Assembly (NCBI RefSeq): GCF_900129725.1
Contig: NZ_FQWQ01000002.1
Location: 1,302,001 to 1,366,000, forward strand
Source of the DNA: Chryseolinea serpens
GTDB taxonomy: Bacteria > Bacteroidota > Bacteroidia > Cytophagales > Cyclobacteriaceae
Direction: 5' to 3'
Length of the DNA: 64,000 bases
Shown here: positions 17,170 through 26,193 of the stretch, in pieces
How the letters are laid out: every line of letters begins with the position of its first letter
Numbering within the stretch: position 1 is the first letter of the stretch
Position numbers and translations under genes: made by a program
Notes under the pieces: generated by a model
Databases searched by the model: none
What the model was told of the DNA's origin: nothing
The model's input: the letters and a program-made list of their open reading frames with translations, nothing else

Positions 17170-19143
17170 TTAAAAATTACGGAAGCTCAAACTGACAAAA
17201 TAATTACGGCCGGCTTCCGGAAATCCTTCTACCAACGCATAGTTGGTGTCGAATATATTATTTACACCGCCTTCCAGCTGGAGGTTCTTGATGATCTTCA
17301 CCGAAGCCTTTGTGTTCACCACCGTATAGCCACCGGCCGATGTTCCATAGCTGGTGCTGTAGCGCTTACTGTTGCGTTCTGCACTTGCCAGGATATTTAC
17401 GCGCGACAGGAAGCTATAGTCCACGAATCCGAAAATTTTGTGATCGGGGACGTTGGTGAAATATAAGGACGGATTGGTCTCATTTTTCCGGCGCATGTAG
17501 GTGTAGTTGACCCCCAGGTTCAGGCCTTTCATGAGATGGTAGTCGGCGTTGGCCTCATAGCCATAAAACAAAGCGTCGCCCGCGTTCTGCAATTGGAAAC
17601 GGCCCGGCTGCACGTTGTCCACTTGTTGGATGATGTTGGAGATGTCGCTGCGGAAAGCGCTGGCGGTTACCACCAGCTTGTTGAAAAACTTCCCGGTGTA
17701 GGTGAGATCGTAGTTAACGGCCACTTCAGCCGACAGATCCGGGTTGGGAATGGCTTGCCCCATGCGATAGGAATAGCGGTCTTTGATGGTGGCAAAACGC
17801 GTCTTGCGCGAGATCGTGCCCTTCAGCGTATGGCTTGGGTTGACGTCCCAAAAGATCCCCAACTGGGCGTTCACTGCGTTGTTGTTATTGGATGGAAAAT
17901 CAGAAACTTCTTTCGTGCCCGCGTTGTAGTCCTGCGCCTTGGAGCTGTTGCGGGCGTTGTAGCTGATGCCCGGCACGACGGCCACAGTGGGCATAATTTG
18001 GTACGTATTTTCCAGCCCGATGGAAAGCGTGTTGTCGATGAACGTCCGCTGTGGCTCCCCAAGGTTGTTTTCGCGGTGGATATCCCGCTTATACTGAGCA
18101 CCCAATTTCAATGTGTTCTTGCTGATCACATGCGATTCCAATTCCGCACTTCCCCCCACCGTATAGTCGTCGTAGTAACTTTGAAACGCATAGCCTTTGG
18201 TCATTTTCGAGTAGGTGGCGTCATCATAGCTGAAGAGTTCGTTCACAAACGTGTCGTAGTACCAGCGGGTCTTTAGTTTGTTTTTTGTGCCGAGGGCGGT
18301 GTTGGTAACGAAGTAGAGGCTTTGTTTATCCCACTTGGGCCACTGCCAGAAACGCGTTTGTATTTTCGGGTCCGTGCCGGTATAGGGTGGTGTTCCCTTT
18401 TCACCGTGCTGCGTACTAAAGCTCACGACATATTCGTCGGTAGCATTCGGGGTGAAGCCCGCCTTTACGCTGAACTTGATATCGTCGCGATAAGAGTTCT
18501 CGCGCTCACCACCGTCTTCGTTGGGCATGGCGGTGAAGTCTTTCGACATGGGGAAATAGTTCTGTTTCAATTGCGACAAGCCCAGTTGAAAATAATACTT
18601 CCCCAGGTTCGAGCCGGCATTCACATTCCACCGGAATCCTTCGCCGCTGAAAACGCCTGCCCGTGCGCCCAGCTCAAACTTTTGCTGTGGCTTTCGCGAC
18701 ACCAGGTTGATAGCGCCGCCCATGGTGTTGGCCCCGTATAGAATAGAGGAAAATCCTTTTGACACATTCACCTGCGATAAATCCACAGAGGTGAATCGTC
18801 CCATGTCGACATAGCCATCGTAGGGAACATACACCGGCACGCCGTCGATGAACACCGGCACCTGCCGCAGGTCGAAGCCGCGTACGTAGACCACCGATTC
18901 GTTGCGCGGCCCTACGTTGGCCAACGTTACGCCGGACAATATGTTCAGGGCATTGGAAACGTCGGTCCGGTTGAATTTTTCAATTTTCTTGAACGACAGC
19001 GCGTTGGCGGTGTCGAGGGGTGAACCTAGCACCAGCACTTCTCCCAACGTGAACACACGGTCGCGCTGGGCGAGGCTGTCGGGGGCCTGCGCAAAAACAG
19101 TAAATGATGTGAAGAAGGCAATGGGGAGTAACAGTCTTTTCAT
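17170..19143 (-). CDS. TonB-dependent receptor of the molybdate operon
   Basis: 657-residue outer-membrane receptor. Signal peptide (about 1-19), plug domain at about 40-150 (VVYVRGFDLRQVPVFIDGVPVY and YGANTMGGAINLVSRKP), then a 22-strand barrel ending FVSLSFRNF with terminal Phe. No carboxypeptidase-regulatory domain, so it is of the classic siderophore/vitamin type and not SusC. It is the first gene after modE and directly follows a ModE-like palindrome; downstream genes end in modABC. I infer import of molybdate, tungstate or a molybdenum chelate through the outer membrane. The substrate is not proven by sequence. Confidence 0.9.
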   Translation of the reverse strand: MKRLLLPIAFFTSFTVFAQAPDSLAQRDRVFTLGEVLVLGSPLDTANALSFKKIEKFNRTDVSNALNILSGVTLANVGPRNESVVYVRGFDLRQVPVFIDGVPVYVPYDGYVDMGRFTSVDLSQVNVSKGFSSILYGANTMGGAINLVSRKPQQKFELGARAGVFSGEGFRWNVNAGSNLGKYYFQLGLSQLKQNYFPMSKDFTAMPNEDGGERENSYRDDIKFSVKAGFTPNATDEYVVSFSTQHGEKGTPPYTGTDPKIQTRFWQWPKWDKQSLYFVTNTALGTKNKLKTRWYYDTFVNELFSYDDATYSKMTKGYAFQSYYDDYTVGGSAELESHVISKNTLKLGAQYKRDIHRENNLGEPQRTFIDNTLSIGLENTYQIMPTVAVVPGISYNARNSSKAQDYNAGTKEVSDFPSNNNNAVNAQLGIFWDVNPSHTLKGTISRKTRFATIKDRYSYRMGQAIPNPDLSAEVAVNYDLTYTGKFFNKLVVTASAFRSDISNIIQQVDNVQPGRFQLQNAGDALFYGYEANADYHLMKGLNLGVNYTYMRRKNETNPSLYFTNVPDHKIFGFVDYSFLSRVNILASAERNSKRYSTSYGTSAGGYTVVNTKASVKIIKNLQLEGGVNNIFDTNYALVEGFPEAGRNYFVSLSFRNF

Positions 19144-19153
19144 AGCATTGATT

Positions 19154-19183
19154 TTTCGATATATACGATCATATATATCGAAA
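19154..19183 (-). promoter_or_regulatory. ModE-like operator before the TonB receptor gene
   Basis: Perfect inverted repeat with arms TTTCGATATATA and TATATATCGAAA separated by 6 bp, 10 bp upstream of the receptor start. It closely matches the known ModE box of Proteobacteria (TCGCTATATA-N6/7-TATATAACGA). The modE-like gene lies immediately upstream. Likely molybdate-responsive repression of the receptor-to-modC unit. Confidence 0.8.
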
Positions 19184-19302
19184 GATACGCATTTTGCTAT
19201 GTTCGATGCCGGTGGGGCGATCAGATTATGGGAGAAGAATACAATACCGGACCAAACTGCCGGCGGCGCCTGCGAACGGCGGGGTTCACCTGACGAAAAA
19301 CG

Positions 19303-19644
19303 TCAGATGTGTTTCAGAATGGCCACATCTTTTTCAACGATCTTATTGAGTTTGGCGGCCAGGCGACGGTAATGGGCCACCACGGTTTTGCCGGCCTTGG
19401 TCAAGGAAGCCCCGCCCCCTTTTTCGCCGCCTTTGCGGGATTCTACGTAAGGGCTTTTGCCACGGGCGTTCAGATCGTCGACCATGTCCCAGGCTTTTTT
19501 GTAGGACATGCCCATTTGTTTTGCTGCTTTTGCGATGGAGCCTTCCTGTTCGATGTGCTCCAACAATTCGGCAGGGCCCGGGCCGAAGAATTTTACACCA
19601 TCGATCTCGATCCAGCAGCGGAAACGGATTTCTTTCTTTTTCAT
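19303..19644 (-). CDS. ModE-like winged-helix regulator (N-terminal domain only)
   Basis: 113 residues corresponding to the DNA-binding domain of ModE/LysR-type winged helix proteins: IEQEGSIAKAAKQMGMSYKKAWDMVDDLN is the helix-turn-helix, followed by the wing region VESRKGGEKGGGASLT. The molybdate-binding Mop domains are missing, so sensing must work through another protein or an as yet unseen mode. Start at 19644 (MKKKEIRFRCWIEIDG); the longer reading to 19728 adds implausible sequence. Its target is probably the palindrome 120 bp downstream. Confidence 0.88.
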   Translation of the reverse strand: MKKKEIRFRCWIEIDGVKFFGPGPAELLEHIEQEGSIAKAAKQMGMSYKKAWDMVDDLNARGKSPYVESRKGGEKGGGASLTKAGKTVVAHYRRLAAKLNKIVEKDVAILKHI

Positions 19645-19733
19645 GATGCAAAATACAAAAACATGTCCAAACGTCACGGTGTCGATGCACGGTGGCAGTG
19701 GCCCGTGATCGGTACCCTTAACGTGCACCCATC

Positions 19734-21071
19734 CTACACAACGTTAACCTTGGGCCGGCTTAGAAAATGAACGACAAGTGAAATAACAGCAAGCAAACCA
19801 ATGCCGTACATCGCGTGACCGGCAAATTTTTCAATAATGACTGAAATGAACGTTGACGTTCCGGAGACGCGTTCAAAAATCCATGCCAGGGAAGCGACGA
19901 TCGCAAAGCCTGCTCCACCCCTTCTCACGATGCCGTAATGCGCCGAACGGCTCAGCACGATAAGCCATGGCATGGTCATCGCAATCACAAAAATCTGCAT
20001 AAGCTCAATACCCATATTGAATCCAAGAATGCTCCATGCCATTTGTTCCGTGTCAAGGTTTAAATCCGTGAGGATGCTGGCAAAAGCAAGTCCGTGAATC
20101 AACCCAAAGCCGGCGGCGATATAGATTTCCTTACCGGCAAAGATCGGACGGAATGCGTGGACTGCCGAGATCAGTATTGAAAATGCAATCAGCACTTCGA
20201 CCGGCTGACTGGGGATGCGTGTCCAACCCAAAGCTCCAACTAATAAGGTGAGCGAATGGCCTATCGTAAATGCTGTGACAACCTTTAGCAGGTTAAACAC
20301 GCTGTACCGGAGACCACCATAATTGCTCCACCTGTGGTATTTAACTGTCAATGGTGCCGACAGAAGAAGGGTCAGCAGAAAAAGCAAATGGTCGGTGCCT
20401 TCTTTTATGTGTTGCATGCCGAGCATGATCATGCTGGCGATCCCCTTCCACCAACTGCCCGCATCAAGGTTCACGTCCAGCGGGGGAATCGAATTGTCGC
20501 TTAGGTTCCAACCGATCACACTGACATCTTTTGTGGTATCGGCATGGATGATACCAGCCTCCCAGTCGCTTCTGATTGAAATAAACGCGACGTGATTCAT
20601 CACCTGGTGCATGACCGCATCGTATTGCAATGTAAAGGATCGGGTGCCTTCGCCGGGATTTGGGAGCAGTACAAATTGTACGGCGACCTCCCAATACGGA
20701 ATGTTGCTGTCGACGTATTTGCCTTTGTCCATTCTCATTTGCTTAATGGACACCTGCCACGGGTGATTTTTGTCAACATACGCATGAATGTGTTCCGTCA
20801 GATAGGCGCGCAGCGGTGACGAGAAGCGCTCGGTTAGCACTTCGGGCGTCTTTTGTATTTCATCACCCAACACGAGTGCCAATTCGGGCAAGGGAATGTG
20901 TGCCTCCAACACGACCTGGCGTGAGCTTACATCGAGGAGTAATATTGAATTCGGCGATGGATGGGCGTGGACGCTTAGCGGGGAAAGAACGCTCATCGCA
21001 AAGATCGTTATCCAAAAGAGCAATCGCCAGTTTTTACGCTGGCGATCGCTGAAATATGAATGGGCTTCCAT
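19734..21071 (-). CDS. HupE/UreJ-like membrane protein
   Basis: 445 residues: signal peptide or first helix ending SVHAHPSPN, a periplasmic beta-rich domain (about 35-210) and a C-terminal bundle of about seven helices. The histidine motifs of the HupE/UreJ family are present: HIKEGTDHLLFLL, FTIGHSLTLL and LIHGLAFAS. Family members are proposed nickel or cobalt permeases, but this long form with a periplasmic domain has no established substrate. Start at 21071 (MEAHSYFSD), 25 bp after the DUF3500 gene; an upstream ATG at 21116 would overlap it. Probably co-transcribed with that gene. Confidence 0.8.
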   Translation of the reverse strand: MEAHSYFSDRQRKNWRLLFWITIFAMSVLSPLSVHAHPSPNSILLLDVSSRQVVLEAHIPLPELALVLGDEIQKTPEVLTERFSSPLRAYLTEHIHAYVDKNHPWQVSIKQMRMDKGKYVDSNIPYWEVAVQFVLLPNPGEGTRSFTLQYDAVMHQVMNHVAFISIRSDWEAGIIHADTTKDVSVIGWNLSDNSIPPLDVNLDAGSWWKGIASMIMLGMQHIKEGTDHLLFLLTLLLSAPLTVKYHRWSNYGGLRYSVFNLLKVVTAFTIGHSLTLLVGALGWTRIPSQPVEVLIAFSILISAVHAFRPIFAGKEIYIAAGFGLIHGLAFASILTDLNLDTEQMAWSILGFNMGIELMQIFVIAMTMPWLIVLSRSAHYGIVRRGGAGFAIVASLAWIFERVSGTSTFISVIIEKFAGHAMYGIGLLAVISLVVHFLSRPKVNVV

Positions 21072-21096
21072 AAACTCGAATGAACGTTGCTTATTC

Positions 21097-22461
21097 TTAT
21101 AGTCCGATATAGTCACGGTTGTGGTCGCGCATTACGGTGTGATAGTGCACTTGATTTGAAATGACGACCCCATTTTGACAGATGAATTCAATCCATACGC
21201 TTGGTCCATCAATTCGCACGTAGTCTGTATTGGAGGTAAAAAATGAACTCGCATTCCCCGAGGCACCACTTGTGTTGGTGGAATACGTAACATATGTATT
21301 CGCCAGCTCATTTTGATAAGTAGTGAGATACGTCGCAGCACTCGTCGGATCTACATCATTGACCCAGGCGGCAATGGTCACTAATACTTTTGCCTGGGCG
21401 ATTGAATTCAGGTTACCTACCTGTATACCCTGTTTTGTAGACGGGAATGTGTTGGTGGTCGAGCCGGGAACCATTAGACAATCCGAGAAAGTTGTCGAGA
21501 TCTTGGCTGAAGCAAGCTCACTCGTGGTGAATGCTGCAAGCATATCGCGAACTGCGGCAAGTTCCGTGGTCATCGGACTGCTGTAGGTCGTGCCATTCAC
21601 GGTGAAGGAGCCGTTTGGTTCGACCGCCTCATGCAATGGCGTTATGCTGGTGACTTGTCCATTGTCGTAAGTTATGTTCTGAGCGTAGTGATGCCCGCCA
21701 AACTGGAGCATCCATTTACCCGTCGTGCTCGGTGTCCCCAAAAATGCAATCACATAATTCCCCGAACTGTATCCGGACTGCATCGTGCCCAGGTAGTCAT
21801 CGGCTGCGCGAATCGTTTGAAATTCTTCATAGCCCTCATTGCTGACGGTTCCTGATGCGGCCTCGATCACCGCCAAGGCTGCTGTTTGCTGGGCTGTTGT
21901 CAAACTACTGAAAAGTAATCCATTCCGGCACGACAAAGCACAAGGCAGATTTGACCATCTTTTCGCATTCGTTAGATTTAACGTTATCACCACAGCGGAC
22001 TGCTGCGTACTGGTCAACGTGGACAGGAAGGTGTTGGCCAGGCACACCAGCTTTTCAATTTGTGTTGTGGCCGAACTGCAGTCACTCGTCGTCGTCGAAG
22101 TTGTTACGGTGAAGTCGGCACTTGAAGTCACCGTCGTTCCGCTAACGGTAACGGCAATCTTTCCCGTGGTCGCGCCCGTTGGAACCGTTACGGTGAGTTG
22201 CGTGGAAATGGCCGCCGTTATCGTTGCCTGTGTGCCGTTGAACGTCACGGTATTATTGGCAATCGTGCTGTTGAAGTTCGTGCCCGTTATGGTGACGGTC
22301 GTTCCGATAGGGCCGCTCGTCGGTGTAAAACTTGTTATCGAAGGGGTCGCGACGGGTTCATCTGCGTCGTTGCAAGCCGAAATAGTAAACACACTTGCCA
22401 GGATAAGGATGGCTCCAGCTAACACTACGTTTGGGTTCAGATTTCTTTTCAGCGATTTCAT
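21097..22461 (-). CDS. IPT/TIG-domain lipoprotein with DUF3500
   Basis: 454 residues. Lipoprotein signal with lipobox TISAC; one IPT/TIG immunoglobulin-like domain (about 42-118, SITSFTPTSGPIGTTVTITG); a Thr/Ser-rich linker; then a domain resembling DUF3500 (about 130-445) with KWMLQFGGHHYAQNITY and HYHTVMRDHNRDY. These conserved His/Arg residues suggest a metal or ligand site, but the function of DUF3500 is unknown. Expected location is the cell surface or periplasmic face. It is upstream of, and probably in one operon with, the HupE-like gene, which may point to a metal-related role (inference). Confidence 0.75.
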   Translation of the reverse strand: MKSLKRNLNPNVVLAGAILILASVFTISACNDADEPVATPSITSFTPTSGPIGTTVTITGTNFNSTIANNTVTFNGTQATITAAISTQLTVTVPTGATTGKIAVTVSGTTVTSSADFTVTTSTTTSDCSSATTQIEKLVCLANTFLSTLTSTQQSAVVITLNLTNAKRWSNLPCALSCRNGLLFSSLTTAQQTAALAVIEAASGTVSNEGYEEFQTIRAADDYLGTMQSGYSSGNYVIAFLGTPSTTGKWMLQFGGHHYAQNITYDNGQVTSITPLHEAVEPNGSFTVNGTTYSSPMTTELAAVRDMLAAFTTSELASAKISTTFSDCLMVPGSTTNTFPSTKQGIQVGNLNSIAQAKVLVTIAAWVNDVDPTSAATYLTTYQNELANTYVTYSTNTSGASGNASSFFTSNTDYVRIDGPSVWIEFICQNGVVISNQVHYHTVMRDHNRDYIGL

Positions 22462-22483
22462 AAGGGGAGATATATTTGCTTAG

Positions 22484-22732
22484 ATCTGGCAATGGAACGT
22501 GTGGTCACCCCGGAAAATGATGGCCACAAGCGGATTTGCGACTAATGCGATATATCCCGCGACGAACTGGACGTTGAAACAAGGGGTCGACAATCTAATT
22601 TTTGAGTTGCTGCATTACCGCAATCGGATTCGCATTTTGATCAAGCGCGGATTGATCAATCAGGATCCAGCGCTCTCCATAAAATGAATAGATACGTGAA
22701 AACTTAAAGTAACGTGAGACATATTTATGACC
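22484..22732. other. Non-coding stretch with no recognised element
   Basis: About 250 bp upstream of the DUF3500 gene and before the structured-RNA candidate. I see no convincing ORF, terminator or repeat; it must hold the minus-strand promoter of the DUF3500-HupE unit, but no clear -33/-7 pair stands out. Confidence 0.5.
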
Positions 22733-22905
22733 CCGCACGCGTGAGGGATGGTAGCGGCAGCCCGGAGCAGCGTGGGCCGGTGCGGTGGAGCGAGGACTAT
22801 AGCGGACAGCCCGACCCGAACATTCGGGAGGGGTATACGCAATAGAGGGCTAGTTACATGTTCGATACGAGCCGACCCGACCCGACGTAGGAGGGGCACG
22901 CCCAA
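22733..22905 (+). ncRNA. Structured-RNA candidate of a Bacteroidota type, with internal partial duplication
   Basis: GC-rich stretch in an intergenic gap with blocks GCACGCGTGAGGGATGG, GCGAGGACTATAGCGGACAG, CCCGACCCGAACATTCGGG and a closing GGGGCACGCCC. From memory these blocks recur in intergenic regions of Flavobacteriia and Cytophagia and resemble the Flavo-1-type structured RNA, but I cannot verify the family. CCCGAA/TTCGGG forms one visible hairpin. The 3' part looks duplicated: a first CCCGACCC...GGGAGGGG end at about 22808-22834 and a second CCGACCCGACCC...GGAGGGGCACGCCC end at 22872-22903, separated by unrelated sequence. Strand is uncertain. Confidence 0.5.
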
Positions 22906-22948
22906 GTCATCAAGCGTGCCACCTCCTTATCGGTGTTGAGCCAACGGA

Positions 22949-25183
22949 TTATGGCTTGTTGTATGCCAAGGGCAAACACAACTTGTCGGGCAGGGACCAG
23001 ATCAACATCTTGAGGTCGACCTTTTTCAATTGGTCGTCGCCCTCGGTGATCTTGAAGAACTGGTTGACCCCTACGTTTTTGAAAACCTGCACAGTGTTGC
23101 TGCCATGCCAGCGAATTTCGATCTCATCGATGGTGGCGGCCTGGCCCACCCCAATCTCGCGCCGCAGCGGTGAACAACCGAAGCTGCCGCCGGAGTTTAC
23201 ATCACGGTAGACGCTTCGTTGTTGGCCATTCTCTGTGAAGGTGACCTTCACGCTGGTGCCGATGGCCGCGCGGTTGGCTTTGGTGCCTTCCAGTTGCAAC
23301 GAGATCCAATGGTTGTTGCTCTGACCCGGATTCAGAAAGAAAGCGTTCTGGTATGCATCGCCAGGGAAGGCGCCACCCATTTCAATGTAGATGTCCTGAT
23401 CGCCATCGTTATCCATATCGGCAAAAGAAACGCCGTGACCTTTTTGAAGATGCCCTACGCGCGCGGAGCTGGTGACGTCGGCGAATTTTTTTCCACCCAG
23501 GTTTTTAAACATTTTGTTTGGGACAAGCGATTTGTAATCCGGGTTGCCCGTGCCCAGGTACATGTCGAGCCAGCCGTCGTTGTCGATGTCGCCGAAGTTC
23601 GATCCCATGGCAAAGGTTACCTTGTCGAGTCCGAGACTGTCGGCCATGTTGGTGAAGGTGCCGTTGTGATTGTTGTGGTACAGCAACATTTTTTGCGGGT
23701 TGCCTTCGGGGATGCCCAGTTTTTCTGCGGCGGCATAGAAGGCCAGCGTGTGGCGGAAGGTGTAGTCGCAGGCAAAGATGTCGAGCCAGCCGTCGTTGTC
23801 GTAGTCGAAGAACCAGGTCGGGAACGTGTTGCCGCGTTCATGATCCAGCCCGGCAACGTGTGTGGCATCTGCAAAGGCGATCTCTTTGCCTTGTTGCACG
23901 CCCATGTTCTTTAGCAGGACGCGCTGGCCGTTCATGGTGGAGAGAAAAAGATCTTTCCATCCGTCGTGGTCATAGTCGCCCGAGGTCACTCCCTTTACAT
24001 ACAACTCGATGTCACACATGGCGTCTCTGGCAACTTCGCGGAAGGTGCCGTCCTGGTTGTTGATGTAGAGTTCGCACGGGTGACCTTTTTCAAATTGCGC
24101 GACGGCTGTTTCGTTGCCAATGAACAAGTCAATCCAACCATCGTTGTTGAAGTCGTTCCAGGTGGCCGCTTGTGTGGGGTGAAACGATAGCAGACCGGCT
24201 TGCGTGGTGACGTCCGTGAAGGTGCCGTTGCCATTGTTGCGCAGCAGGGAGTTGGGTTCTTCACCGAATTGTTTTTTCCACGCGCCGCGCAGCACGAGCA
24301 CATCTTTGAAGCCGTCGTTGTTGTAGTCGGCCTGCACCATGTTCAAGCCGCCGCTGATGCCCTTGAGGCCCACCTTGTCGGAGAGGTCGGTGAACGTTCC
24401 ATCGGCATTGTTCTTGAAATAGTGCATCGCTTCTTCGGTGCCCATGCCGGAGGTGAGCAAGTCGAGGTAGCCGTCGTTGTCAAAATCTTCCACGATGCTT
24501 CCTCCGGCCATGTTGTTCACGTCGAGCTTCAGGTCGGCAGCGATGTCGTCGAAGGGTTTCACTTTCACGGTGGTGTCGCCTTCCATGCCGGGGATCAGGA
24601 ATTTTTCGGGCACACCGGCCGGGTATTTTCCCAGCGTCATGTAGGCCAGGTTCAATAACCATCGCGACTCGATGTCGTTGGGATGTTTCTCCAGCAGACG
24701 CTGATAAATTTCAATGGCCTTCCGCGATCCCAGGGGATCGTCGTGTATGCCCATACCTTTCACGGGCATGATGCACGATTCGGAAGCGTGGTTGGAAATG
24801 CAATTGGCTCTTTCGCCTTGACGCAAATAGGCCACGGCCAAATCCTTCCAGGCCAGCTCCACCTGAAATTCAGGGTCATCTCTCACGACGCCTTCCAGGA
24901 GTTCGACGGCTTTTTCTTCCTGGCCCAACTCCAGGTAAATGTTAGCCTTTAAATATTGACAGTAGCGGACCTGGCTGGGGGTGCTGTGCGGGAGGCCCAG
25001 CAGGGAATCCATATAGGGCAAGCCCGCCTCCGGGTAAAACTGGTTGGCCGGGCGATAAGAGGCTTTGTGTACGCGATCCAGGATGGCAACCATCTCATCG
25101 TGGCACGCATCTTTCTTTGCGCACGACAACATATTCATGGCCGTCACCAGGGAGAGTAATAAGACAGGTAAATTTCGTTTCAT
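22949..25183 (-). CDS. CRTAC1-family lipoprotein with FG-GAP/VCBS repeats and ASPIC/UnbV domain
   Basis: 744 residues. Lipobox near residue 20 (MNMLSCAKK). The N-terminal 190 residues are helical and TPR-like. Seven calcium-binding-type repeats follow (DFDNDGYLDLL, DYNNDGFKDVLV, DFNNDGWIDLFI, DYDHDGWKDLFL, DYDNDGWLDIFA, DIDNDGWLDMYL, DMDNDGDQDIYI), giving an integrin-like beta-propeller. The C-terminus carries an ASPIC/UnbV-type domain (TSVKVTFTENGQQR, GGSFGCSP). Such proteins are surface-exposed in Bacteroidota and are often linked to binding of macromolecules. Start at 25183 (MKRNLPVLLL). Confidence 0.85.
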   Translation of the reverse strand: MKRNLPVLLLSLVTAMNMLSCAKKDACHDEMVAILDRVHKASYRPANQFYPEAGLPYMDSLLGLPHSTPSQVRYCQYLKANIYLELGQEEKAVELLEGVVRDDPEFQVELAWKDLAVAYLRQGERANCISNHASESCIMPVKGMGIHDDPLGSRKAIEIYQRLLEKHPNDIESRWLLNLAYMTLGKYPAGVPEKFLIPGMEGDTTVKVKPFDDIAADLKLDVNNMAGGSIVEDFDNDGYLDLLTSGMGTEEAMHYFKNNADGTFTDLSDKVGLKGISGGLNMVQADYNNDGFKDVLVLRGAWKKQFGEEPNSLLRNNGNGTFTDVTTQAGLLSFHPTQAATWNDFNNDGWIDLFIGNETAVAQFEKGHPCELYINNQDGTFREVARDAMCDIELYVKGVTSGDYDHDGWKDLFLSTMNGQRVLLKNMGVQQGKEIAFADATHVAGLDHERGNTFPTWFFDYDNDGWLDIFACDYTFRHTLAFYAAAEKLGIPEGNPQKMLLYHNNHNGTFTNMADSLGLDKVTFAMGSNFGDIDNDGWLDMYLGTGNPDYKSLVPNKMFKNLGGKKFADVTSSARVGHLQKGHGVSFADMDNDGDQDIYIEMGGAFPGDAYQNAFFLNPGQSNNHWISLQLEGTKANRAAIGTSVKVTFTENGQQRSVYRDVNSGGSFGCSPLRREIGVGQAATIDEIEIRWHGSNTVQVFKNVGVNQFFKITEGDDQLKKVDLKMLIWSLPDKLCLPLAYNKP

Positions 25184-25457
25184 AGTTTGGTTAGTTCCGG
25201 GTACGCGAGGGTAGAGGATCATAGGATCACCCGGCTTATCAGGTTCGCGTCACCCCAAACAAACGCTGCAGGGTAGGCCTTGCGTGGTGAAGCCAAGCGT
25301 GACGAGAAACTAAAAAAGACGGATGGTTTTTATCCGATCAACAGAAGCCTGCATGCTAACGTGCCATGTTGTTTTGAACAAAACGCAACACACGGGCATG
25401 CCCTTCCTTTTTTTAGAACGGACAGTTCGTAAATTCTACAAAGAGAATTTGAGAGGA

Positions 25458-26000
25458 TCAGCCGCGCTCAGGCGGATGGATGATGGAGGGATAATGATCG
25501 GACGTCGGCAAAATAACCGGCGTCGCTTTTACAACATTGTGCGCCCAGCCCGGGGATACGGAATGAATGGCGAACGTTTGTGCTACATAATCTTTGATGA
25601 GTGTGGGCAGTACTTTGGCCCCGCCGTGCGCATTCGCTGGTTTTCCTGTGAAGGTTTTTACAAAGCTGGCCAGGGTTTCCTCTATGGATTTGCGCTGTTG
25701 ATCTTTCACGCACACCATGAACAGCGTATCGCGCGAATAGCGCTGTTTCACCAGGCGGTAAAATTCACCTTCGCGTTCAAACGTCCCGTCCACGCGTTCG
25801 AAGCGGCTGGCGTCGGCCATGTAGGGAATGGCAATGGGAATTTTAATGAGGATGGTTTCGGATGGCGTGTATTCGCCGGCATCCAGCTTTTCGATCATCG
25901 CCTGCTCGTTCTGGTAGGTAAGCCCCCAAAACAGGCCATAGTACCCGATCACATGAATGAGGATGAGGATGGAGAACAATATCGAGAAGAGTCTTTTCAC
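25458..26000 (-). CDS. Unknown protein with N-terminal membrane segment
   Basis: Not recognised. A GTG start at 26000 gives 180 residues opening with RLFSILFSILILIHVIGYYG, a single membrane helix or signal anchor, followed by about 150 soluble residues; an ATG at 26051 would add 17 residues. The reading frame is long, protein-like and not overlapped by a better one. No catalytic motif is evident. Neighbours on both sides are surface-associated proteins on the same strand, but gaps of more than 140 bp argue against one tight operon. Confidence 0.55.
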   Translation of the reverse strand: MKRLFSILFSILILIHVIGYYGLFWGLTYQNEQAMIEKLDAGEYTPSETILIKIPIAIPYMADASRFERVDGTFEREGEFYRLVKQRYSRDTLFMVCVKDQQRKSIEETLASFVKTFTGKPANAHGGAKVLPTLIKDYVAQTFAIHSVSPGWAHNVVKATPVILPTSDHYPSIIHPPERG

Positions 26001-26193
26001 GCGGGTCCGGCCAATAGTTAATAAAAGTACTGGAAAACGGGAAAGATTCAAAGCGTCTACCAGGCGCGTTGAGCGTGTTTTCGGCGTGTGCGGCAGACCC
26101 CCCTCGTCATACCCCCCATCCTCGGGAGGCGGCTATGCCAAAATCATGCTTTTGGCGTTGGTTTAGGCTGAGACCGGGGGAGGCGTTGCCCTG

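Noticed and set aside
22660-22905. 81-codon minus-strand ORF across the GC-rich intergenic block
   Set aside because: The block looks like a structured RNA; the peptide is rich in Arg/Pro from GC bias and shows no domain.
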